Shown: piece by piece, positions 26,092-34,408 of the stretch
Numbering within the stretch: position 1 is the first letter of the stretch
How the letters are laid out: every line of letters starts with the position of its first letter
Source of the DNA: Trichlorobacter thiogenes
GTDB lineage: Bacteria; Desulfobacterota; Desulfuromonadia; Geobacterales; Pseudopelobacteraceae
NCBI RefSeq assembly: GCF_900167465.1
Contig: NZ_FUWR01000014.1
Span: 39,097 to 103,096, forward strand
Length of the DNA: 64,000 bases
Reading direction: 5' to 3'
Made by a program: the position numbers and the translations under genes
Notes under the pieces: model-generated
What the model was told of the DNA's origin: nothing
Seen by the model: the letters and a program-made list of their open reading frames with translations, nothing else
Databases searched by the model: none

Positions 26092-27337
26092 CCAGCGTTC
26101 CGACACAATCTGGCTGCTGACCCTTTGCTGCAGCCAGCTCTTTATCATGCTGGTTTTTATCAACTATTCTGCCATTCTGCCCATCCTTAAAACTGAATGG
26201 GATATGAACAACACCCAGGCCGGGGTGATCTTTTCCGTCTATCAACTGGGCTATATCGCCTCAGGAGTCCTGCTCAGCACGCTGTCTGACCGTCTGAACA
26301 TCCGCTGGATCTTCATTACCGCTGCGCTCTGGTCAGGGATTGCCAACCTGCTGTTTGGCCTGTATGCCCATGATTACCTGTCCGGCCTGATCCTGCGCGG
26401 ACTGACCGGCATCGGTATGGGCGGCACCTACATGCCGGGACTGAAACTGGTGGCAGAACGGTTTGCCAGCCACCAGCGTGGCAGGGCGGTGGGTATCTAT
26501 GTTGGCTCATTAGTACTGGGGGCATCACTGTCGTTGGTGGTTCCGGGCACCATTGCCGGTATCTGGGGCTGGCGAATTGCCATGCTTGTCTGTTCAGCCG
26601 GTGTCTTGGTTGGCGCCTGCCTGTCGCTGCTGGTGTTTCGTGGGTATCGCCCTGCTCCACCTCAACCAACACCACAGGGTTTTAACGGTGAAATCCTGCA
26701 GAATCGGCCTGCCCTGCTGGTTATTCTGGGCTATGCCAGCCATATGTGGGAGATGTACGGCATGCGCAGCTGGCTGGCACCGTTTTTTGCTGCAGCCCTC
26801 ACCGGTTGGGGATTCAGCACCGGCAAGGCAACCGCCACAGCAGCAGTCATTGCTGCGTCCCTGGTGGGGATCGGCACCTTTTCCACCGCCATCACCGGCA
26901 GCCTGTCAGACCGGTTTGGCCGTACCACCACTGTCACGGTGGTCATGCTCGGTTCAGTTATCTGCTCCATCTCATTTGGCTGGCTGATCAATACTAATCT
27001 CTGGCTGACCCTTGCAGTCGGCAGTATTTACGGCTGGCTGATTGTGGCAGAATCGCCGGTCTTTTCCACTGCCCTGACAGAACTGGTGGCGCCAGGCTAT
27101 CTGGGGGCTGCCATGGGGATGCAATCACTGGTGGGCTACACCATGGGCATGATCTCCCCCACGGTCTTTGGCTGGGCCTTGGATACCTTTCAGAACTGGC
27201 AGCCCTGGCCCGGTATGAACGGTGCCTGGGGCATCGCCTTTACCACCGTTGGTCTGGGGGGATTACTGGGGCCGGTCTGCATGTGGTTGCTACGCAAAGA
27301 ACCTGCCTCTATCAGATTAGCCCAGGGAAAACGATAG
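26084..27337 (+). CDS. Major facilitator superfamily transporter
   Basis: Inner-membrane carrier of about 417 residues with twelve predicted membrane segments. MFS landmarks are the loop GVLLSTLSDRLNIRWIF between segments 2 and 3, and the internal repeat TGSLSDRFGRTTTV between segments 8 and 9. A TTG at 26084, eight bases inside the end of rfbC and preceded by GAGG, is the best start; the reading frame is open further upstream, but those residues are not membrane-like. Substrate is unknown. Coupling to rfbC may be incidental. Confidence 0.85.
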   Translation: MTNQRSDTIWLLTLCCSQLFIMLVFINYSAILPILKTEWDMNNTQAGVIFSVYQLGYIASGVLLSTLSDRLNIRWIFITAALWSGIANLLFGLYAHDYLSGLILRGLTGIGMGGTYMPGLKLVAERFASHQRGRAVGIYVGSLVLGASLSLVVPGTIAGIWGWRIAMLVCSAGVLVGACLSLLVFRGYRPAPPQPTPQGFNGEILQNRPALLVILGYASHMWEMYGMRSWLAPFFAAALTGWGFSTGKATATAAVIAASLVGIGTFSTAITGSLSDRFGRTTTVTVVMLGSVICSISFGWLINTNLWLTLAVGSIYGWLIVAESPVFSTALTELVAPGYLGAAMGMQSLVGYTMGMISPTVFGWALDTFQNWQPWPGMNGAWGIAFTTVGLGGLLGPVCMWLLRKEPASIRLAQGKR

Positions 27338-27379
27338 AACCTGGTTGACAGCACTACAATTTACGCTATAGGAACTACT

Positions 27380-28012
27380 ATGCCTAAACCATATGACATA
27401 GCCCAGACATGGGATCCCCGCTTTGTGAACAACCTGATTCAGGTGCTGGTGGAGGCGTTGGAGGTTAGAGACACCTATATCCAGGGCCATACCCGCCGGG
27501 TGGCCGAAATCAGCCTGGCCATCGGAGCCCGGATGGGACTGTCCCAGATTGAACTACGGGATCTCTATGCCGGTGCGATTCTGCATGATATCGGCAAGGC
27601 GGTCGGTACCACCGAAGAAACCCTCAACAAGCCGATGCCCCTTGATCAACGGGAAGAGATCATCATGCGAGAACACCCGCTTAAGGCAGGTCTGCTGATT
27701 GTGGGCCTGGAAAACCTTTCCCATATCCTGCCCACCATTATGCATCACCATGAACGCTGGGACGGTACTGGCTACCCGGCCCGGTTGCAGGATGAATCAA
27801 TCCCCCTGCATGCCCGGATCATCTGCGTGGCTGATGCCTTTGATGCCATGGTCTCACCCCGTTCGTTCCGGCCTGCCATGAGCAGGGAAGAGGCGGTTGC
27901 AGAGATGATCAAGGAAAAAGAAAAACATTTTGACCCGGATATTGTGGATGAACTGGTTGCCAGCCTGGAAGATAACAAGCACGAGTGGAAGGATTTCAGC
28001 TTTTATTTTTGA
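27380..28012 (+). CDS. Stand-alone HD-GYP domain c-di-GMP phosphodiesterase
   Basis: A 210-residue cytoplasmic protein that is almost entirely an HD-GYP domain. Metal and substrate motifs are intact: GHTRRV (His37), HDIGK (69-73), REHP (His99), HHHERWDGTGYP (122-133) and DAFDAM. Catalytic turnover of c-di-GMP to pGpG/GMP is therefore plausible. There is no receiver or sensor domain, which is less common for this family. Its 3' end overlaps the convergent znuB by 17 bases. Confidence 0.92.
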   Translation: MPKPYDIAQTWDPRFVNNLIQVLVEALEVRDTYIQGHTRRVAEISLAIGARMGLSQIELRDLYAGAILHDIGKAVGTTEETLNKPMPLDQREEIIMREHPLKAGLLIVGLENLSHILPTIMHHHERWDGTGYPARLQDESIPLHARIICVADAFDAMVSPRSFRPAMSREEAVAEMIKEKEKHFDPDIVDELVASLEDNKHEWKDFSFYF

Positions 28013-28829
28013 CGGTTTGTAGCTGCCTGAAGAGATAGGCGCCACAGAAGATCACAAACGCCAGCAGGATGATGGTGGCACCTGATGGCAGATTCAGCAG
28101 GAACGAGACCACAATCCCGCCCACCACTGACACAAGCGAAAACAGCACCGACAGGATCACGGTCATCCTGAATCCCCGGGCCACCTGCAGAGCAGCTGAG
28201 GCAGGCAGGATCAGCAGTGCAGAGATCAACATCACCCCCACCAGTTTCATGGCCAGCACCACGGTCAAAGCGGTCAGGGCTGCCAGTAGGCCGTTCAGAA
28301 ATCTGACCTTAATGCCGCTGACTGCTGCCAGTTCCTCGTTAAAGGTCAAGGCCACCAGATCATTGTAGTAGAGCCATAATAACGCCAGCACGGTTACAAA
28401 CAGACCGCCTGCCACCAACAGTTCTGCCTGACTGATGGCAAGGATGCTACCGAACAGATAGCTGAACAGGTCAACCCCATACCCCCGCCCCAACACCGCC
28501 AGCAATACCCCCAGCGACACCCCGACTGATGAAACAATCCCGATGGCTGCATCACCGCCCAGCCGGGCCTTGCCCGCCAGCTTCAAAATCCCCAGCGAGG
28601 CCAGCAATACCACCGGCAGCGACACCAATAACATGGCAGCCCCCTGCAGGCCTGCAAACAGGGCCAGGGCCACGCTACCAAAGGTGATATGGGCCAGACC
28701 ATCACCGATCAGCGACAACCGGCGCAGTACCAGAAAGACCCCCAACACCGCGCAGAGTACGCCGATCAGGGTACCGGCCAGCAAGGCGCGTTGCATAAAG
28801 CCGTATGAAAACAGTTCAAATATTGTCAT
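27996..28829 (-). CDS. znuB: Zinc/manganese ABC transporter permease ZnuB
   Basis: Inner-membrane permease of an ABC-3 family metal importer, 277 residues with about eight membrane segments. It contains the family stretch GDGLAHITFGSVALALFAG and, further on, MLISALLILPASAALQVAR. It starts two bases after the znuC stop and ends inside the convergent HD-GYP gene. Zinc is the most likely substrate given the His-rich binding protein in the same operon; manganese cannot be excluded. Confidence 0.93.
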   Translation of the reverse strand: MTIFELFSYGFMQRALLAGTLIGVLCAVLGVFLVLRRLSLIGDGLAHITFGSVALALFAGLQGAAMLLVSLPVVLLASLGILKLAGKARLGGDAAIGIVSSVGVSLGVLLAVLGRGYGVDLFSYLFGSILAISQAELLVAGGLFVTVLALLWLYYNDLVALTFNEELAAVSGIKVRFLNGLLAALTALTVVLAMKLVGVMLISALLILPASAALQVARGFRMTVILSVLFSLVSVVGGIVVSFLLNLPSGATIILLAFVIFCGAYLFRQLQTVKNKS

Positions 28830-28830
28830 A

Positions 28831-29580
28831 TCAATGCCTGTGGCAGATCAGATGCTGCGAATGTTCTCCGAAAAAGGCAGACATCTCGGGAGAGTGGCAG
28901 AACTCATCAAAGGACCCAAAGAACAGCACCTTCTTGTCAAGATACAGCATCCTTGAGGCATACTGGCCAATGGTACCGGTATCATGGGTCACCAGCAACA
29001 CGGTGGTGCCTTTGTCCTTGTTCATCTGAGCCACCAGTTCATAGAAGCGATCCCGGATCTCAGGATCAAGGGCAGCGGTTGGTTCATCCATGATCAGCAG
29101 TTCTGGATTATTCACCAGGGCACGGGCCAGCATAACCCGTTGCTGCTGGCCACCAGACAGTTCACCGATCATACGGCGCTGCAGATGGTCAATCCCCAGC
29201 AGTTCCAGCATATCCTGCACCTGTTTGCGGTCATGGCGGCAAAGCCGTTTGGGAAGCGCTTTACCGGCCAACAGGCCCAGTTGCACCACCTCAAAGACCG
29301 TGGCAGGAAAGGCAGGATTAAGCGGCCCCAGATTCTGGGGCAGATACCCCAGACGTTCCCACCCGGAGAAGCAGTCACGGGATTGACCAAAGAGCGAGAT
29401 CTGGCCCTGGTATGCAGGCATCAGCCCCAGTAAGGCCCGCACCAGGGTACTTTTCCCTGATCCGTTGGGGCCGACAATCCCCAGATAGTCACCTGCTGCC
29501 ACGCTAAAACTGATCTCAGACAGCGCCTCCACTGCTCCGTGACAACAGGTAAGCTGTTCCACCCTGATCAGTTCTTGCAC
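28831..29580 (-). CDS. znuC: Zinc/manganese ABC transporter ATPase ZnuC
   Basis: ATPase subunit of the metal importer, 249 residues. Walker A is GPNGSGKST, the signature LSGGQQQRVMLARAL, Walker B LLIMDEP and the switch His in VTHDTG. The C-terminal tail is short, ending in HLICHRH, which could bind metal. It overlaps the end of znuA by 13 bases and is followed by znuB two bases later, so the three genes form one operon. Confidence 0.94.
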   Translation of the reverse strand: MQELIRVEQLTCCHGAVEALSEISFSVAAGDYLGIVGPNGSGKSTLVRALLGLMPAYQGQISLFGQSRDCFSGWERLGYLPQNLGPLNPAFPATVFEVVQLGLLAGKALPKRLCRHDRKQVQDMLELLGIDHLQRRMIGELSGGQQQRVMLARALVNNPELLIMDEPTAALDPEIRDRFYELVAQMNKDKGTTVLLVTHDTGTIGQYASRMLYLDKKVLFFGSFDEFCHSPEMSAFFGEHSQHLICHRH

Positions 29581-30533
29581 GAAAGACCAACCTGCAGATT
29601 TTTAAGGTTCTCATCCATCAGCTTGATAAAGGTTACCCCTTGTGCAAGATCTTCCTTTGCCACGTTATGGGCACCATGCAGCTTCAAAACCGTCGCACCG
29701 GTCTCACCGGCAATGGTCCGCGCCACCCGTGGCGAAACCAGTTCTTCAGAATAGATCGCCTTGACCTTGTTCTGCTTTACCTGCTGTACCAGTTCTGCAA
29801 GACGGCGCGGGGTAGCCTCCAGCTCAGCCGTGACACCTGCTGCAGCCTGATAATTGAGGTTGTAGCGATTGGCCAGATAACCAAAGGCAGCATGGCCACC
29901 ATGCAGCAGCACCCTACTGTCACAGCTGGCCAGTCCGGCCTTATAACGCGCATCCAGTGCGGACAGCTGCTCTGTCAGGTCAGCAGCCCGACGCCGGTAC
30001 TGTTCTGCACCGGCAGGATCTGCAGCGATCAGCGCCTCAAGGATCTTTGCAACCATGGCCTGATCAGCCTTAAAATCAAGCCAAACATGGGGATCATAGG
30101 CCTCAACCTGATGGTTATGATCGTGATCATGGTGATGCTGTTCCTTACCGGAATGAGCCATGGCAGGCAGCAGCGTTATTCCGGCTGCTGCCGGTACCAC
30201 CCTTACCTTGGTGCGATCAACCCCTTGTATGATCTTGTCAGCCCATGGTTCCATAAAAGGTCCAATGTAGACAAACAGGGCAGCCCGGTGAATACGGGCC
30301 AGATCATCCGGCTTGGGTTCAAAATGGTGGGGCTCAACACCGGGGGGTAGCAGTAACTGTACCTCCATCCGGTCGCCGGCAATGGTTCGGGCAAAATCAT
30401 ATAACGGGAACAGTGTGGTTATCACAATCGGTCGTGACGGCTGCGCCGACGTTTTTTTCTGTCCCTGGCAGCCTGTTACCAGTATCCCCAAAACAGCAAC
30501 GGCAACCAGAATCGATAGTACGCGATTGAACAT
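29568..30533 (-). CDS. znuA: Zinc/manganese-binding lipoprotein ZnuA
   Basis: Periplasmic metal-binding component of the cluster A-1 family, 321 residues, anchored as a lipoprotein (lipobox LVTGC, Cys about 22). Metal-site residues lie in PPGVEPHHFEPKP and DPHVWLDF, and a His/Asp-rich flexible loop (HHHDHDHNH, about 137-145) precedes the second, a feature typical of zinc-specific ZnuA. It is first in the znuACB operon. A Zur-type operator was looked for in the 129-base upstream gap but not convincingly found. Confidence 0.94.
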   Translation of the reverse strand: MFNRVLSILVAVAVLGILVTGCQGQKKTSAQPSRPIVITTLFPLYDFARTIAGDRMEVQLLLPPGVEPHHFEPKPDDLARIHRAALFVYIGPFMEPWADKIIQGVDRTKVRVVPAAAGITLLPAMAHSGKEQHHHDHDHNHQVEAYDPHVWLDFKADQAMVAKILEALIAADPAGAEQYRRRAADLTEQLSALDARYKAGLASCDSRVLLHGGHAAFGYLANRYNLNYQAAAGVTAELEATPRRLAELVQQVKQNKVKAIYSEELVSPRVARTIAGETGATVLKLHGAHNVAKEDLAQGVTFIKLMDENLKNLQVGLSCKN

Positions 30534-30662
30534 GGACCTTCTCCTTCTGACTAATATGCACCGGCATCATAGCCCGCATTTCTGATCCTTGCAATTATCC
30601 TCTGCTCGTTTATACTGGGACAATCTAAAGCGACACTACATCGGCATCCAAGGAGCATTGAC

Positions 30663-31784
30663 ATGGGACTTTTCGGCGGACCCAGCAAGCAGGAACTACT
30701 CGATAGAGACAATGAGATAAAAAAACTGATGCAGATGCTGGACAACGTCGATAACGTCGTCATGCTTTGCGATACCACCAATGATAATAAGATATTCTAT
30801 CAAAACCGTCGGGCCAAGGAGCTGCTGCAGCAACATCGCTCTGAGCTGAACAGCGGCTTGCGTGGTGCAGACGTTGCCAATGCCTTTGGCAACTCAATCC
30901 ACCAGTACCACAAGGATCCGGCCCGTATCCGCAACATTTTTGCTGATCCACGGGGCAAAATGCCCCACTCTGCTGATATTCCCATCGGTGGCGTTACCCT
31001 GCAGACCAAGGCCTACCCGATCTGGGACCCCAGTGACAGCAGTAAACTGCTCTGCTTCATGGCCTGCTGGAGTGACATTACCGCCGAACGCACCATCAAG
31101 GAGCAGCAGTACAAGGATATTGAACGTAAGAATTATCTGGAAGAGCGGATTCACCAGATCGCTACAGCCATGGAAGAGATGAGCATGACCGTTAACGAAG
31201 TAGCCGGTAACACCACCAATGCTGCCGACTCCGCAGCCCAGGTGGCTGACAGCGCCCATGAAGGTCAACGGGTGGTGAATCAGGCGGTCAAGGGGATGCA
31301 GCAGGTGGCTGAAGTGGTTCGTTCTTCGGCACAGATTGTGGGTAACCTGGGGGCAACCTCAGAAAAGATCGGCGAGATCGTTAATGTTATTAATGAAATT
31401 GCTGACCAGACCAACCTGCTGGCCTTAAACGCTGCCATTGAGGCTGCCCGGGCCGGTGAAATGGGTCGCGGATTTGCGGTGGTTGCCGATGAAGTGCGCA
31501 GACTGGCTGAGCGGACCATGACCTCCACCAAGCAGATCGGCGCCATGGTGGCTGAGATTCAATCCAACACCCAGAAGGCGGTAACCTCCATTGAAGGGGG
31601 CAAGGCAGAGGCTGAAAAGGGTGAGCAGCTTTCCCATCAGGCAGAGGCATCACTGATCGCCATTGTTGATTCGGTTGAGAACATCAAAAACCTGATTGCC
31701 CAGATCGCCACCGCCTCTGAAGAGCAGGCAGCCACCGCAACCGTGATTGCCGGTAACCTTGAGGAGATCTCGCGGGCCAGCTAA
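30663..31784 (+). CDS. Soluble methyl-accepting chemotaxis protein
   Basis: Cytoplasmic chemoreceptor of 373 residues with no membrane segment. The N-terminal part (about 15-150) looks PAS-like ([29 protein letters not shown]). The C-terminal coiled-coil bundle carries the invariant hairpin tip [22 protein letters not shown] followed by [19 protein letters not shown] ribosome site AAGGAG precedes the ATG. A strong terminator follows, and cheW lies convergently just downstream. Its ligand is unknown; PAS-type soluble receptors often sense redox or energy state. Confidence 0.93.
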   Translation: MGLFGGPSKQELLDRDNEIKKLMQMLDNVDNVVMLCDTTNDNKIFYQNRRAKELLQQHRSELNSGLRGADVANAFGNSIHQYHKDPARIRNIFADPRGKMPHSADIPIGGVTLQTKAYPIWDPSDSSKLLCFMACWSDITAERTIKEQQYKDIERKNYLEERIHQIATAMEEMSMTVNEVAGNTTNAADSAAQVADSAHEGQRVVNQAVKGMQQVAEVVRSSAQIVGNLGATSEKIGEIVNVINEIADQTNLLALNAAIEAARAGEMGRGFAVVADEVRRLAERTMTSTKQIGAMVAEIQSNTQKAVTSIEGGKAEAEKGEQLSHQAEASLIAIVDSVENIKNLIAQIATASEEQAATATVIAGNLEEISRAS

Positions 31785-31805
31785 AATCGCGTTGGTTGCA
31801 CCACT

Positions 31806-31838
31806 AAAAAAGGCCGGGGAGATTTCCCCGGCCTTTTT
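31806..31838. terminator. Bidirectional intrinsic terminator
   Basis: A 14-bp stem built on AGGCCGGGGA (31811-31820) and TCCCCGGCCT (31825-31834) with a GATT loop, flanked by an A-run on the left and a T-run on the right. It ends the plus-strand chemoreceptor gene and can also end the minus-strand cheW transcript that stops at 31872. Confidence 0.9.
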
Positions 31839-31871
31839 GCATATCAGCATAGTCTCTCTTATGCCAAGAAA

Positions 31872-32378
31872 CTACTCCCCTGCACTGCCAAAATATTCCC
31901 GCTCCTGCGGAGAGAACATCTGATCCACATCCATGATGATCAGCAGGCGGTCGGCATGATTGAACACACCGGTAATAAACTCCTGATCAATATTGCCGGA
32001 AACCATGGTGGGCGGTGGCTGAATCTCGCTGGAATGAATCCTGATCACCTCGGAAACAGCATCCACAATAAAACCGGTCAGACCACCGGCAACATCCATA
32101 ACCATGATCCGGGTATGGCTGTCATAGTCGGATTCAGCCAGGCCAAAACGCTTACGCATTGAAATAATAGGAATTACCTTGCCCCGCAGGTTGATAATCC
32201 CCTCAACATAGTGCGGCGTATTGGGCATCTTGGTAATGCCAGGCATACGGATGATCTCTCGCACTTTCAATACCTCAACACCGTACTCCTCGTTGCTGAG
32301 CATAAAACTGACCAACTGAATCAACTGGTCTCCGCCGGTTGTCACATCTCCGCTTTTTACCAGGGCTGTGGTGGACAT
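31872..32378 (-). CDS. cheW: Chemotaxis coupling protein CheW
   Basis: Adaptor linking chemoreceptors to the CheA kinase. The 168 residues form one CheW domain, with LVSFMLSNEEYGVEVLKVREI, the conserved YVEGIINLRGKVIPIISMRKRF and the C-terminal hydrophobic-core region. There is no CheA or CheV fusion. It faces the soluble receptor gene across a shared terminator, and the pair probably work together with a CheA encoded elsewhere. Confidence 0.94.
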   Translation of the reverse strand: MSTTALVKSGDVTTGGDQLIQLVSFMLSNEEYGVEVLKVREIIRMPGITKMPNTPHYVEGIINLRGKVIPIISMRKRFGLAESDYDSHTRIMVMDVAGGLTGFIVDAVSEVIRIHSSEIQPPPTMVSGNIDQEFITGVFNHADRLLIIMDVDQMFSPQEREYFGSAGE

Positions 32379-32452
32379 TGAAACCTCCTCTATGAGGGAA
32401 TAGTGAACTGGTTGCTTTTAATGAATCATAGCATAGTTTTTAAAAAGTGAAA

Positions 32453-32469
32453 TAGGGTAATAACCCTAG
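32453..32469 (-). terminator. Weak hairpin at the ubiD-family stop codon
   Basis: A 6-bp stem TAGGGT (32453-32458)/ACCCTA (32463-32468) overlaps the TAG stop of the decarboxylase gene. On the minus strand it is followed by TTTCACTTTTT, so it could serve as a weak terminator before cheW. The stem is short and the U-tract interrupted. Confidence 0.35.
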
Positions 32470-34313
32470 AACAAACCATGCAGCGGCCCTGACGGAGCAG
32501 CAAGAGCATTGACCCGCTGTTCAAGTGCCGGGTCCTCTTCCAGTGGCGGTGCATGAAACGACTTTCTGCGTGCGTCAATTACCAGCGGCCCGCTACAGCC
32601 CCAGTGCCGCTGCCTGGTTGCAGCAGCTACCCCATAAACATCTGAGGCAGGGTTGGAGCGGGTAAAGGTGACCCAGAGAAAGTTATCCAGAGACCGGCTG
32701 CAGAACTCACTATCATCAGCAATTACCACCAGGGCAATACCATCGGACAGCGGCTGTTGCTCCCAGAAACTGCACAGTGCCTGAATTGCCTGATCCGGCT
32801 CACCGTTGTCCAGCGCCTGGGCACTACCCTGCAGCACCAGTACACCAGGCAATGCCAGGGCAGGACGTGACCAGCCAGACGGCAGAGAAATGTCACCCGA
32901 CAGCTCCGTCATCAGAGAACGCCTGACCGGACCAGCAGCAGCCATGACCAGCTTGGAACCGCTGTTAAAGCCACCACCTGAATAATCCAGGGTATCTATG
33001 GTGGTACTGGTCTGGAAATGTAGATCACGCTGCCAGTCAATCCGCTCCAGCAGATGTCTGAACATGGCGCCAATGTCATGAATATCAAGCTCAGGATTAT
33101 CCTGCTCAGCGGTAATTAAGAGGTACTTGGCCAGAGAAAGCTGCCCCTGCCCAAGAATGGCATTGGCCTGGGTCAGCAGTTCCAGGGGGCGGGTAACGCC
33201 ATCGTAAGGGGTATAACGCTCAGACCCGATGGCCAGCAGCAGCGGATGCACTCCGGCAGCATCAACGGCATGGACCGCCTTGATACCGGGCAACACCGTG
33301 GGGATCAGATCACCGGTCAGCTCATGGATAAAGGCGCCAAAGGAGGTATCTTCCTGAGGCGGACGTCCCACTGAAGTAAAGGGCCAGATCGCATCAGGCC
33401 GGTGATAGACCGCTTCCACCTCAATAAACGGAAACGGGTGGGTCAGGCTGTAATAGCCCAGGTGGTCACCAAAGGGGCCTTCCGGCAGGGTGGCATGGGG
33501 ATCAATCGATCCCACAATACAGAAATCAGCCTCTGCCGGTACCGGCAGACAACCGGGCAGATCTGCCATGGCGATCCGGTGGCCTCCCAGCAGACCGGCA
33601 AAGGAGAGTTCCGGCATCCCTTCCGGCAACGGCATAACCGCTGCCACTGACATGGCAGGCGCGCCGCCTACAAAGACATTCACCTTCAGCCGCTCACCAC
33701 GCTTGATCGCTTCCTGATGATGTACCCCGATACCACGATGGATCTGATAGTGCAGCCCGACCTGCTTATCCGGTTGATACTGATTACCAGAGATTTGCAC
33801 CCGGTACATCCCCAGGTTGGATTTGCCGAATCCAGGCTTGGATGGATGTTCGCTGTAGACCTGCGGCAAGGTAATAAAGGCACCGCCATCGTTGGGCCAT
33901 GAAACCAGCTGAGGCAAGGCTGACAGCTTTGTCCGGCAACTAAGCGCTGGGGCCTGTGATTGGCCTACCCGCTTGGGTAGCAGATGCAGGGCTCCCAGCG
34001 GGGCACCCAACAAGCGGCCCGGTTCCTTCAGGGCCTGAAACGGATTCACCTTCAGTTTAACCAGGGTCTCAATGGTTCGCAGGGTATCGCGGAAGATAAA
34101 ACGGGTCCGTTCCAAGGTGCCAAACAGATTACCCAGCATCGGAAAGGCAGAGCCGGTTACCTGGGTAAACAGCAGTGCCGGACCACCAGCCTGATAGACC
34201 CGGCGCTGGATCATACCAGCCTCCAGATAGGGATCAACCGGCAGCTCAATCCTGCGCAGCATGCCGTGACGTTCCAGATCCTCAACACAATCCTGAAGAT
34301 TTATATATCCCAT
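32466..34313 (-). CDS. UbiD family prenylated-FMN-dependent decarboxylase
   Basis: A 615-residue member of the UbiD/FDC decarboxylase family. It begins MGYINLQDCVEDLERHGML, the usual N-terminus. It contains NLGMYRVQISGNQYQPDKQVGLHYQIHRG, typical of the prFMN/metal-binding core, and PEGPFGDHLGYYS with the catalytic Glu. In this family it acts on aromatic carboxylates in quinone synthesis (UbiD, MqnL-like) or on unsaturated acids. The cofactor-making partner UbiX is not adjacent. The gene is monocistronic and divergent from a sensor kinase, so its exact substrate is open. Confidence 0.88.
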   Translation of the reverse strand: MGYINLQDCVEDLERHGMLRRIELPVDPYLEAGMIQRRVYQAGGPALLFTQVTGSAFPMLGNLFGTLERTRFIFRDTLRTIETLVKLKVNPFQALKEPGRLLGAPLGALHLLPKRVGQSQAPALSCRTKLSALPQLVSWPNDGGAFITLPQVYSEHPSKPGFGKSNLGMYRVQISGNQYQPDKQVGLHYQIHRGIGVHHQEAIKRGERLKVNVFVGGAPAMSVAAVMPLPEGMPELSFAGLLGGHRIAMADLPGCLPVPAEADFCIVGSIDPHATLPEGPFGDHLGYYSLTHPFPFIEVEAVYHRPDAIWPFTSVGRPPQEDTSFGAFIHELTGDLIPTVLPGIKAVHAVDAAGVHPLLLAIGSERYTPYDGVTRPLELLTQANAILGQGQLSLAKYLLITAEQDNPELDIHDIGAMFRHLLERIDWQRDLHFQTSTTIDTLDYSGGGFNSGSKLVMAAAGPVRRSLMTELSGDISLPSGWSRPALALPGVLVLQGSAQALDNGEPDQAIQALCSFWEQQPLSDGIALVVIADDSEFCSRSLDNFLWVTFTRSNPASDVYGVAAATRQRHWGCSGPLVIDARRKSFHAPPLEEDPALEQRVNALAAPSGPLHGLF

Positions 34314-34408
34314 TACTTTTCTCTTTTCCGGCTTTCATTTACTGCCAGATACGGTATCATCAGCACCACGTCAATTCAACCTGAACCTTAGCTTTACACC
34401 GGTTTCCA

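Noticed and set aside
30534..30662. Zur box upstream of znuA
   Set aside because: No convincing AT-rich palindrome matching known Zur operators could be seen.
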